Origin: Comamonas testosteroni
GTDB taxonomy: Bacteria; Pseudomonadota; Gammaproteobacteria; Burkholderiales; Burkholderiaceae_C
Assembly (NCBI GenBank): GCA_008727115.1
Contig: CP044131.1
Span: 4,072,481-4,136,480 of the forward strand
Direction: 5' to 3'
Length of the DNA stretch: 64,000 nt
Translations under genes and position numbers: made by a program
The notes under the pieces: model-generated
What the model saw: only the letters and a program-made list of their open reading frames with translations
What the model was told of the DNA's origin: nothing
The model's database searches: none
Shown here: piece after piece, positions 1 to 8,600 of the stretch
How the letters are laid out: each line of letters begins with the position of its first letter
Position numbering within the stretch: the first letter of the stretch is position 1

Positions 1-1012
1 ACACCAGGCGGTTGAGCGACACCGTGGGTCCTGGCGTGGACAGCCAGACCGGCGTGCCATAGGGAATGCTGTTGCGATCCACGGCAATCGAGCGGCCCGG
101 CGTCAGCGCCACGCCCTGCGCGCCCTTGGGGCCGAACTGGGCATCAAACTCGTTGAGCGCCTCTTCCTTGAAGAACACATAGCGCGGATTGCTCCACAGC
201 ATCTCGTTCACCCGCGATGGGTTGGCCGCAATCCAGGCGCTGATTCCAGGCCAGGTCGCGTCGCGCACCAGGTTCTGGTCCAGCAGCCAACGACCCACGC
301 TCTTGTACGGCTGGTCGTTCGTGCCCGCATAGGCGACGCGAATCATGCGCTGCGTGCCATTGGCCTCGGTCAGCATCAAGCGACCCGAGCCCTGGATGTG
401 CAGCACCAGCATGTCCACCGGGTCACGCATCCAAGCAATCACGCGGCCCGCCAAGGCGGCCTGTGCCTCGGGCAGGGTGTCGATCTGCTGGCGCGTGTAC
501 CAGGGCTTGCGCTTGCCAAAGCCCATGGGCGTCTGATAAAGCGGCACGTTGAAGCCATCGCCCTGCATGCGGCGGGCCTCGTACACCGGCTCGTAATATG
601 CGGTCAGCATGCCGTCGGGGCTGCCCGTGGTCGCTTCGATGCGATAGGGCTGCAGGGTGCTCATCATCCAGCTTCGCTGCTCGTCCTCGCCCGCAATGCT
701 CAGGCGGCGTACATCGCTGCACAGACCGGCAAACACGGTGCTGGGCCGCTCGCAGTTCTTGATCCAGGCGTTCCAGGCCTCGTTCAAAGAGTCCTGAGGC
801 ACCCCGGGCAAATCACCCCAGTCAACGGGCACCCAGCGGCTCTTGGTCGGTACATTGGCGGTAAACGGAGGCTTGGTTGTAGTGGCAGGCCCGCCATGCG
901 GAGCCATCTCGGGCACCGGCGTCGGGTCGTTTTTCTGCTTGGTGGTGGTACAAGCCACCAGGGTTCCTACAATCAGCGCCAGTGAAACTCGGCGCAGGAG
1001 ATGGAAATTCAT
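1..1012 (-). CDS. mltA: Membrane-bound lytic murein transglycosylase A (MltA), C-terminus cut by window edge
   Basis: The translation begins MNFHLLRRVSLALIVGTLVA and continues CTTT, a lipoprotein signal with an LVAC lipobox, so the protein should be anchored to a membrane on the periplasmic side. The body matches the MltA family: a segment around LTAYYEPVYEARR, then QIDTLPEAQAALAGR, then VDMLVLHIQGSGRL. The MltA and 3D domains cleave the peptidoglycan MurNAc-GlcNAc bond, forming 1,6-anhydroMurNAc. The visible end, ALTPGRSIAVDRNSIPYGTP, leads into the 3D domain; the catalytic Asp region and the stop lie before position 1. The start codon overlaps head-on with the start of the small plus-strand gene at 1011. 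Family assignment is confident; membrane location is inferred from the lipobox. Confidence 0.9.
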   Translation of the reverse strand, partial: MNFHLLRRVSLALIVGTLVACTTTKQKNDPTPVPEMAPHGGPATTTKPPFTANVPTKSRWVPVDWGDLPGVPQDSLNEAWNAWIKNCERPSTVFAGLCSDVRRLSIAGEDEQRSWMMSTLQPYRIEATTGSPDGMLTAYYEPVYEARRMQGDGFNVPLYQTPMGFGKRKPWYTRQQIDTLPEAQAALAGRVIAWMRDPVDMLVLHIQGSGRLMLTEANGTQRMIRVAYAGTNDQPYKSVGRWLLDQNLVRDATWPGISAWIAANPSRVNEMLWSNPRYVFFKEEALNEFDAQFGPKGAQGVALTPGRSIAVDRNSIPYGTPVWLSTPGPTVSLNRLV

Positions 1013-1181
1013 GGGTCTGATTTTGCTTGAAGCACTGCTGGCGTTGGCCATTTTGGTCGCTATTGTGTGGTGGACCATGTTCTCTGGTCGAAAAAAGGGT
1101 GAGCTTTCCACGTCAAAGACGGTCTCCTCCAGCGCCATGGACAAAACCAAACCGGCACCAGACAATGAGCCGCAAGAGTAG
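1011..1181 (+). CDS. Small single-pass membrane protein, unknown function
   Basis: This is a 56-residue reading frame starting MGLILLEALLALAILVAIVW. A hydrophobic helix (about residues 2-22) is followed by a basic stretch (RKK) and a polar Ser/Lys/Pro-rich tail, which predicts one membrane helix with a short soluble tail. An AGGAG lies at 996-1000, a usable ribosome binding site for the ATG at 1011. The start codon overlaps that of mltA on the other strand by two bases, so the two genes share a promoter region in antisense. No family is recognised. It may be a real small membrane protein or a chance frame; the good Shine-Dalgarno and clean transmembrane profile favour a gene. Confidence 0.5.
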   Translation: MGLILLEALLALAILVAIVWWTMFSGRKKGELSTSKTVSSSAMDKTKPAPDNEPQE

Positions 1182-1352
1182 CGCATGGCAGCAACCACGC
1201 CCGGCAAGCCACTGCGCTGCTGACCGACAGTGACAATCTTTTGCATCCGAATCGGGCTGCTGGCGAGCGTCCTACGTTTTTTGCCTCGTGTTCGCAGTAC
1301 GCTTGCAGCCGTCGAATCACAACTCATCGAAAACCAAGTGAAGGAGTTTCCT

Positions 1353-2012
1353 ATGCGCAAACAAATGGCTGTGACGGCCGCTCTGGCCTCTGCATTGTTC
1401 ATCACTGGCTGCGCCAGCACTGGCGGCATGTCGGACACCACCCGCCGCACCGCCACCGGCGCAGGCGTTGGCGCACTGGGCGGCGCTGCCATCGGCGCCA
1501 TTGCCGGCGGCCACGCTGGCTCCGGCGCGCTGATCGGCGCTGGCGTGGGAGCATTGGGCTCCTACATCTGGTCCAAGAACCTGGAAAAGCAAAAGGCGGA
1601 AATGGAAGCCGCCACCCAGGGCACTGGCGTGGGCGTGACTCAGACGGCAGACAACCAGCTGAAACTGGACATCCCCAGCGACATCTCGTTCGCTACCGGC
1701 AAGGCTGATATCCAGTCCAACTTCGCCCCCATCCTGGATCGCTTCGCGGATGGCCTGCGCAACAACCCCAATGCGGAAGTCCGCATCATCGGCCACACCG
1801 ACAGCACGGGTTCCGACTCCATCAATGATCCTCTGTCGCTGCGCCGTGCCGAAGCCACCCGCAACTACCTGACATCGCGCGGCGTCAACGGCGCACGCAT
1901 CCATGTCCAGGGCATGGGCTCGCGTCAGCCCGTCGCTTCCAACGACACCAACGAAGGCCGTGCCCGCAACCGCCGCGTGGAAATCTTTGTGGGCGAGCGT
2001 GCCCCTCAGTAA
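1353..2012 (+). CDS. OmpA-family peptidoglycan-binding outer-membrane lipoprotein
   Basis: The start ATG follows AAGGAG at 1341-1346. The 219-residue product has a lipoprotein signal (MRKQMAVTAALASALFITGC) with the modified Cys at residue 20. Next comes a glycine-rich zipper-like segment (GAGVGALGGAAIGAIAGG, about residues 33-65), then a C-terminal OmpA-like domain with the hallmark IIGHTDSTGSD and RNRRVEIFV motifs. Such proteins (YiaD/Pal-like) tether the outer membrane to peptidoglycan; the Gly-zipper part resembles YMGG/Rick_17kDa repeats that insert in membranes. The gene stands alone and ends at a strong intrinsic terminator. An upstream in-frame extension to 1230 exists, but it lacks a ribosome site and would bury the signal peptide. 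Confidence 0.9.
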   Translation: MRKQMAVTAALASALFITGCASTGGMSDTTRRTATGAGVGALGGAAIGAIAGGHAGSGALIGAGVGALGSYIWSKNLEKQKAEMEAATQGTGVGVTQTADNQLKLDIPSDISFATGKADIQSNFAPILDRFADGLRNNPNAEVRIIGHTDSTGSDSINDPLSLRRAEATRNYLTSRGVNGARIHVQGMGSRQPVASNDTNEGRARNRRVEIFVGERAPQ

Positions 2013-2028
2013 TCAGACTGACTCCTGC

Positions 2029-2058
2029 AAAAAAGCCCCGCGTTGCGGGGCTTTTTTC
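2029..2058 (+). terminator. Rho-independent terminator after the OmpA-like lipoprotein gene
   Basis: A GCCCCGC-GTT-GCGGGGC hairpin is flanked by an A-run and followed by six T's, 17 bases after the stop. The symmetric A/T flanks let it also end the convergent response-regulator transcript. Confidence 0.9.
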
Positions 2059-2079
2059 ATAGCAGCCTCTGCAGACTGA

Positions 2080-2709
2080 TCAAGCGTTTCGCAGCAAATT
2101 GGCCAGCTCTACAGCCGACTTGACCTGCATCTTGTCAAAGACGCGGGCCCGGTGCACCTCTACCGTACGCACACTGATATCCAGCTGATCGGCAATCAGC
2201 TTGTTGGGCACGCCTTCGACCACCAGCTTCATCACGTCTTTTTCGCGGTCCGTCAGCTCGTTCAGGCGACTGCGCACCTCTTCTCGCCCTTGCAAGGTGG
2301 CCAGATGCTGGGCAGACAGCTCGAGTGCCTGCTCCACACGATCCACCAGTGCGTTATCAGAGAACGGCTTTTCGCAAAAATCAAAGGCTCCGCGCTTGAC
2401 CGTATCCACAGCCGTTGGCACGTCGGCATGGCCGGTCAGAAAGATCACGGGCATGGCCTCGATCTGGCCGCGCTCCAGCATGCGGTTGAACAGCGACAGG
2501 CCACTCATTCCCGTCATGCGCATATCCAGCAGCAGGCAGCAGGGGCGGCGCGTCACCGGGCTGATTTGCAGCACGTTCAATTCAAATTCTTCGGCGTTGC
2601 GGTAGCACTCGCTCAGCAATCTGCGTGAACGCAGCAGCCATGCCAATGCCTCGCGGACATCCGCATCGTCATCCACAACATACACAACAGCGTCGGTGAC
2701 TGGTTCCAT
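2080..2709 (-). CDS. LuxR/FixJ-type response regulator
   Basis: The 209-residue protein has an N-terminal receiver domain (acidic DDDAD near residues 13-17, phosphoacceptor Asp62 in LLLDMRM, Lys in CEKPF) and a C-terminal LuxR/GerE helix-turn-helix (LTDREKDVMKLVVEG, then SVRTVEVHRARVFDKM). This is the FixJ/NarL class: phosphorylation by the partner kinase activates DNA binding. It is the last gene of a four-gene operon and starts 6 bases after the kinase stop, so the upstream kinase is the obvious partner. The kinase resembles DctS/FixL types, but the signal and target genes cannot be read from sequence. No target site is proposed. Confidence 0.88.
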   Translation of the reverse strand: MEPVTDAVVYVVDDDADVREALAWLLRSRRLLSECYRNAEEFELNVLQISPVTRRPCCLLLDMRMTGMSGLSLFNRMLERGQIEAMPVIFLTGHADVPTAVDTVKRGAFDFCEKPFSDNALVDRVEQALELSAQHLATLQGREEVRSRLNELTDREKDVMKLVVEGVPNKLIADQLDISVRTVEVHRARVFDKMQVKSAVELANLLRNA

Positions 2710-2714
2710 GAAGC

Positions 2715-4790
2715 CTAGTTCTCTCTGGGTTCCCCATGGGACGGAAGCGTAAAAATAAATTCCGTGCCCTGCGGGAGATGCGGGCGGTAATCAAGATGAC
2801 CGCCATGTTGTTCCACCACGGTGCGGCACAGGCTCAGGCCAAGGCCCATGCCTTCGGTGCGCGTGGTGAAGAAGGGGGTGAACAGCTGCGCGGCCACTTC
2901 GGCTGAAATGCCTGCTCCGCAGTCCATGACGGAAAATTCTACCCAACGCTCATTATTCCCGTCGCAGTGGCGCCTGACAGCCAGAGTCAGCACCCTTTCC
3001 TTGAGCTCGGGCAAATCCATGGCCTGCATGCCATTGCGCGCCAGGTTGAGCAGGACTTGCTCGACCATGGTGACATCGCAAACCACTCTGGGCAGGTCAG
3101 GCCCGAGCTCCAGCTGCACCGTCACATGCAGCTTGTGCGCCTGCAGATACACCAGCGGCATCACCGCATCCACCAGCTCCACCGGTGCCACCAGCTCTCT
3201 GGATTTGTCACGTCGACGAATGAAGTCGCGCACGCTTTTGATGACCTTGCCCGCACGATCGGCCTGAAAGCTGATGCGCTCCATGGCCATGCGCAAATCC
3301 TTGAGACGCGAATCCTGCTGAGCTTCAGGCTCATGATCGAGCATATTGAGCGAGCCCGTGGCATAGCTGGAGATAGCCGCAAGTGGCTGTGTCAGCTCAT
3401 GGCTGAGCATGGAAGCCATCTCGCCCACGGTCGCAAGGCGCGCCGTTGCCTGCAGGCGCTCCTGCGAGGCCCGCGAGACTTCTTCCATGCGGCGCTGCTC
3501 GCTGATATCAATGAACGCGCTCATCCAGCCCGTGTGCTGACCCTGTGCCGTAATCAGCGGAGCCTCGAAAATCAGCACGGGAAAGCGCGATCCATCCTTG
3601 CGCATGAACACACTCTCATGCCCCTGGCGCGGCGTGGACAGCAGGCCCGCAAGGCGCTGATCACGCCGGTTCACATATTCCTGTGCCAGCTCGGGCGGCC
3701 AGTAAGGCGCCACATTGAGGCCCAGCAATTCCTGTGCGCTAAAGCCCACCATGTTGCAAAAGGCCGGATTCACATAGGTGATGCGTCCCTGGAGATCACG
3801 AGCCCTCATGCCGGTGACCAGCGAATCCTCCATGGCCTTTCGAAAGGCCAGCGCATCGCCCAGATCACGCTCTGCCCGCAGGCGCCGCCGGTTGTCACGC
3901 ACCAGCACCACCACCACGCTGACCAGTGCAATCGACATGCCGGTCACCAGTGCCGTCATCACATTGGGGAAGACGCTGGGTGCGTGGTGCCAGCTATCCA
4001 TGCGCAGCACCAGCGTATTGCCGGGCAGATCCAGCAATTGCTGCGCCGTGAACATGCGCGAGCCACGCCAGGCCGCCCCCACCATGGCCAGGCGCGTGCC
4101 ATCCGGCTCCGTGAACGAGACCTCCTGCGTACGCGGCAGTGCCTTGCCCACCTCGCTCATCAAAATGCCCTGGAGGCTGTACGTTCCAAGGACATAACCG
4201 ACCACATGGCCGCTTTCCGTCAGCGGCATGCAGACCTGCATGGTTTCCGTGCCCAGGCCTTCTCCCAGCAGTTGAAAGCGACTGGGGGAATACGAAGGGC
4301 CGTTCACGCGCCTGGCCTGCGTGCAGGTCAGAGTCTCACCAGCGTGTGAGTCCGGAAAATCGCTTTCATCCTCAATAATCAGGGTCCGATAAGGCGTTTC
4401 CGCATGCTCGAGCAAGCGCATGTTCTCGCTGCGCCATTCCACCCGCATCAAGTCTCTGCGTCGCTGCAGCAAATCGGTGGCGTGCTCGCGCCAGGCGTCG
4501 TGGTTGCCGCTGTACACATTCAGCGCCAGCAAGTCCTGGAGATTACGCCCCAACGCCGCGCGAATATCGCCTACGGCGTTGGCCGTGTCGCGCTCCAGCT
4601 TTTCCTGTACCTGCGATGCCTCATAGCGCCCAGCCAGCCAGACCATGGTGACCAGCATGCTGACCACCAAGGCCACCAGCAAAGTCCACAGCGACCAGCG
4701 TTTCCAGGCCATGCGCCAACGTCGCCAGGGCCAGTGGGCAAGAGCATCTTCAGTCGTCTCATCAAGAGCGGTATTCAGCGGTTCAGTCAC
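2715..4790 (-). CDS. Membrane PAS-domain sensor histidine kinase
   Basis: The GTG start at 4790 overlaps the nitrilase stop in a GTGA, giving 691 residues. The order is: a short cytoplasmic N-terminus, a transmembrane helix (about 35-55, WTLLVALVVSMLVTMVWLAG), a periplasmic sensor of about 225 residues, a second helix (TGMSIALVSVVVVLV), a PAS domain with a PAC-like end (GWMSAFIDISEQRR), then HisKA with His464 in SMLSHELTQPLAA and an HATPase end (DCGAGIS, GMGLGLSLCRTVVEQHGG). This is the DctB/DctS/FixL style of kinase. It feeds the LuxR-type regulator immediately downstream. A longer frame to 4907 would run through the nitrilase gene and is rejected. The ligand is unknown; C4-dicarboxylate sensing is only an analogy. 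Confidence 0.88.
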   Translation of the reverse strand: MTEPLNTALDETTEDALAHWPWRRWRMAWKRWSLWTLLVALVVSMLVTMVWLAGRYEASQVQEKLERDTANAVGDIRAALGRNLQDLLALNVYSGNHDAWREHATDLLQRRRDLMRVEWRSENMRLLEHAETPYRTLIIEDESDFPDSHAGETLTCTQARRVNGPSYSPSRFQLLGEGLGTETMQVCMPLTESGHVVGYVLGTYSLQGILMSEVGKALPRTQEVSFTEPDGTRLAMVGAAWRGSRMFTAQQLLDLPGNTLVLRMDSWHHAPSVFPNVMTALVTGMSIALVSVVVVLVRDNRRRLRAERDLGDALAFRKAMEDSLVTGMRARDLQGRITYVNPAFCNMVGFSAQELLGLNVAPYWPPELAQEYVNRRDQRLAGLLSTPRQGHESVFMRKDGSRFPVLIFEAPLITAQGQHTGWMSAFIDISEQRRMEEVSRASQERLQATARLATVGEMASMLSHELTQPLAAISSYATGSLNMLDHEPEAQQDSRLKDLRMAMERISFQADRAGKVIKSVRDFIRRRDKSRELVAPVELVDAVMPLVYLQAHKLHVTVQLELGPDLPRVVCDVTMVEQVLLNLARNGMQAMDLPELKERVLTLAVRRHCDGNNERWVEFSVMDCGAGISAEVAAQLFTPFFTTRTEGMGLGLSLCRTVVEQHGGHLDYRPHLPQGTEFIFTLPSHGEPREN

Positions 4791-5602
4791 AGTACGCGGT
4801 GGGTCAAGGCAGGTAATTGTTGCCGCACTTGCTGCAGCCGGCTGCGCTGGAGCTCGCCCAGAACGACTCCAGGGCCGCTGGCCTGCAAGGCTTGCACTTC
4901 TCCCCATGGATCGACCAGCAAGCTATGTCCCCAGGTATGTCGGCCGTTTTCATGCAAACCTCCCTGCCCTGGTGCCAGCACATAAGCCAGATTTTCGATG
5001 GCTCTGGCGCGCAGCAACACCTCCCAGTGCGCCTGGCCCGTGGTGTGAGTAAAGGCACTGGGCACCAGCAGCAAATCAGCCCCTTGCGCACTGAGCGCAC
5101 GATACAGCTCAGGAAAGCGAAGGTCATAGCAAACACTCAAGCCCAGACGCCAGCTTTCACCGCTTTTTGCTTGAACATCACAAACCACCGGCAGCTTCCC
5201 TGCCTGCACGACCGCCGCCTCGGTATAGCTTTCGCGCCCATTGTCAAACTGGAAAAGGTGAATCTTGTCATAGCGGGCCACGCATTCGCCCTGCGGCGAA
5301 TACACCAGACTGGTGTTGAGCACATGCTGCTCGTCATCAGCCTGTAAAGGCAGGGTACCGGCAACCACCCACAGCTGCAGTTCTTTGGCTGCGCGCGCCA
5401 TGAAGTCCTGAATAGGGCCGGTGCCAAAAGCTTCGCGATAGGCCAGCTTGTCGGTATCGGTGGCGCCCATGGCACAAAAGTACTCTGGCAGCACCACCAG
5501 CTCCGCCCCCAGAGATGCAGCCTGCTGCATCAGGCTGCGTGCCTGCGCCAGGTTGGTAGTCACATCCTGAGTCGAGACCATTTGTAGCGCTGCAATTTTC
5601 AT
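4787..5602 (-). CDS. Carbon-nitrogen hydrolase (nitrilase superfamily, Nit1 / omega-amidase-like)
   Basis: The 271-residue protein carries the nitrilase triad: Glu40 in VVLPEYF, Lys113 in RYDKIHLF and Cys158 in LSVCYDLRFPELYR. Overall pattern and length match the Nit1 / deaminated-glutathione amidase and omega-amidase branch rather than true nitrilases. The probable role is hydrolysis of an amide such as deaminated glutathione or a 2-oxo acid amide in the cytoplasm, a metabolite-repair activity. It overlaps yhdP upstream in an ATGA and the kinase downstream in a GTGA, so the three are translationally coupled. yhdP-nit adjacency is common in Burkholderiales; the kinase/regulator attachment is less expected. 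The exact substrate is not shown by sequence. Confidence 0.88.
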   Translation of the reverse strand: MKIAALQMVSTQDVTTNLAQARSLMQQAASLGAELVVLPEYFCAMGATDTDKLAYREAFGTGPIQDFMARAAKELQLWVVAGTLPLQADDEQHVLNTSLVYSPQGECVARYDKIHLFQFDNGRESYTEAAVVQAGKLPVVCDVQAKSGESWRLGLSVCYDLRFPELYRALSAQGADLLLVPSAFTHTTGQAHWEVLLRARAIENLAYVLAPGQGGLHENGRHTWGHSLLVDPWGEVQALQASGPGVVLGELQRSRLQQVRQQLPALTHRVL

Positions 5603-8600
5603 GGTTCCTCCTGTGAGCGAATATCAGCTGCGGGAGCGGCCTGCTGGTTTGCATCTCCGGCCTCGCCCTTGGGCACGCTGCGCTTGGGCAGCTCGGTCAC
5701 CTGCGGGTCCTCCCAGCTGCCATGGATATGAAACTCCTTGGTCGTGGCGGCAATCAACGGGCCTCGCAAGATCATCTGCGCCAGAAAGCTGCTCAATCCG
5801 ACAACGGGGTTGATTGCCGTGGCGACCAGAGAGGCAGACAAGGCATTGATTTCTGGCACCACCACCACATGCAGATCCTGGGTTTCCTTGTCGATATCAG
5901 CCGAACCCTCCATCAGCACCGCCGCATTGACACCTTTCATCTGCATGTTATTCGTCTTGGCGATGCCGCGCTGAATGGTGACGTCGCCACGCATGAAGTC
6001 AAACGAAAAGCCATTGCGGAACACATCCCGAAAATCCAGCGTCAAACGCCTTGGCAAAGATTGCAGGCTGAGCACGCCCAACAGCTTGGCCAGACCAGGC
6101 TCGGCCTTGAGAAACTGGCCTTTTTGCACGTCCAGGTGCACCGCGCCGGACATGGTCTTGAACAGTGGCGTAACCGGCGAGCCTGTCCAGCTGATATCGC
6201 CCTGCAAAGCGCCCTGGCCATTGGCCACTACACCCGGCATGTCAAAGCGGTTGAGCAGCTTTCCGACATCGCGCAGATTGAGCTGAAACTGCAGCTGGGT
6301 CTGGCCTGGATGCTTTTTGTCATTGGAGCGCAGGCCCCAGGAGCCATGGGCTGCCAGAGATGCCTCAGGGGTCGTGATATTGAAGCGCGACAGCTGCCAC
6401 TCCCGCATTCCCGGCCCCGCAGAAAGCCAGTGATTGCGAGCCACCACATCCAGCTTGCCCAATGAGCGCTTGCCCAGTTGAAAGTCATCCACACGGACCT
6501 GCAGGGCCGGCAACTCACGCAGCTCACTTTCCTGAGAAGCAGTGGCTGTCAGTTCCTCATCCGGCGCTTCTGGAACCGTCAGTCGCGATAGCTTGGCAAT
6601 CACCAGCCCACCGGGCTCCAGGGCTGAGGCCTCACGGTATTCAATATTTCCCGCCAGCTCGCGCGCCTGTATCTGGCTATGCCATATCTGCTCGGTATGG
6701 CTGAGCTGCAGCGATACGTCATGCAACGAGCGACCGTGAAATTGCACCTGCTGCGCCTTCAGTGTCAGCTGTCCGGGCAACCACTGCCGCCATGGCTCCT
6801 GTCCAGGTATGGCCGCACCAGCGGCCCGATCCGCCTCCTCGGGCAGCAAGGCGCTCCAGGCATCAAGGTCCAGCACGGGGATTTGCACATTCGCCTGCAG
6901 ACCTGCCTGAGGCAGGCTGGCCTCGGCTTTGCCGGTCTCCACCAGTTCCACGCTGCCGCGCATGATTCGCGCCTGCTGCGCACTGATATCTCGCTCCAGC
7001 ACAGCAGCCGCTTTATTGCCCCATTGCACACTGATCTGGTCCGTCAGCGGCTTGGGCACTGGTGGCACCGTGTGTTGAATCTGCAAGGCCAACGCGCTCT
7101 CTGCGGGCTTGTTAAAAGGGGCGGGCAATTGCACGGCCATGCCCTGCAAGTCCGTCTGCAAGCTGATCTCCGGCAGGCTGTGCTGAACCTTGACCTGCAA
7201 GCCATAGCGCGCCTGGCCCTGGAGGTGCCGGGCCAGCGCTGCCAGCTCACTCACCTCCTTGGCTTCGCGCAAACCCTGCGCTGTCGCTGTGCCATCCACA
7301 CGCACCATCACAGGAGCAGCCGCGCCATTTCCTGCAGGCTTCATACCGCCTTCAATACGCACCTCCCCACCCAATGCTCTGGCCTGCACTCCATCTATCT
7401 GAAAGCCAACTTCCGAAAAGTGCACATTGCCCCGAATCTGGCTGAGCACAGGAACCTCGGGCATCAGCTGCAGCGTATTACCTGCCAGCGCCACCTCGCC
7501 ATGCACCTTGCTGTGATCCATATCCATGGTTGGCAAATGCAGCTTGAGGCTGAGCCTGGCATTTCCCGACGCCTTGCTACTATCAAAAACATTAGCAGTC
7601 AGCCCAGACAGTGCCGAGGTCTGGATCAGATTCAGCATATCGCCCAAAGCGCCATGCGCCTTGGCACTGACCTCCACTTCGGTCTGGTTCCAGTCGGCTA
7701 CCTCGGCTTGCGCCTCATCCACCACGATGGCGGTATGTCCCAGAAAGCCCCTGGCCTTGCGAACCTGCATGGAATTACGGTCAAACACCAGCTCCCCTGA
7801 GAGCTTGGTCAACGGCGGCCAGGGCTTTTCACCAGCATTGAGCAGATAAGCGGGCACAAACTGATAGTTCACGTCCTGTACCTGGGCACTGATGTGAAAC
7901 TCCCCCTGACCCGGCTTCTCGAACGGGACCTGATCAAGCTCTCCTTTGACACGGAAATTCACGGCGCTGGCTTTGCCTGCGGTGATGGAGTCGCGCACAT
8001 AACGCAATGCATCGCTGCCCAACTCCTGCGGCAAATAGCGGTAAATGCGCTCGCCCTTGGCACGACTGAGCTGGCCCTGCAAATCCAGCAATCCCGGCAG
8101 ACGCGGCTGCTCCTGGGTCCCTGCTCCCGTCTTCCAGACAGCCTGAGCCAGACCCGCGGTATCTTCATTGGCAAACTTCAGCCTGGGCACCTGCACCGTA
8201 ATGCTCGGGGCCTTGCTAGGCCCCTCTCTGTGTACCTGCCAACGGATCTGGCCATCCAGCTGACTGAACGGTATCTCCGGTTCTTCAAAAACTCCAGGGA
8301 AGCTCAGCACCGCCTTCTCGACATGTAGCGCCTTGCTCAGATCCGCCTCCCCCTTGTCCTGATCCAGCGTGAACTTTCCACTCAGCCCCTGCACACCAGG
8401 AATGCCTATGCTCAGCGGCCCCTCCGCCGAAGCCTGCGATTGCAGGCCCAACTGCTCAAACCTGCCCGAAGCCTTGTACTGCGTGGGCTGCTGCAACGGC
8501 CCGCGCCATGAAAGTTGCAGATCGCGTAACTGCCCCTGCGGGGCGAGTGCCCTGAGCTGGGATTGAACTCCATCTGGCAAAGGCAGGCGATGCAGTACCT

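Noticed and set aside
2967..4349. 460-codon plus-strand open frame
   Set aside because: Antisense shadow of the sensor kinase; His/Gln/Arg-rich composition with no family, while the minus frame has full kinase motifs.
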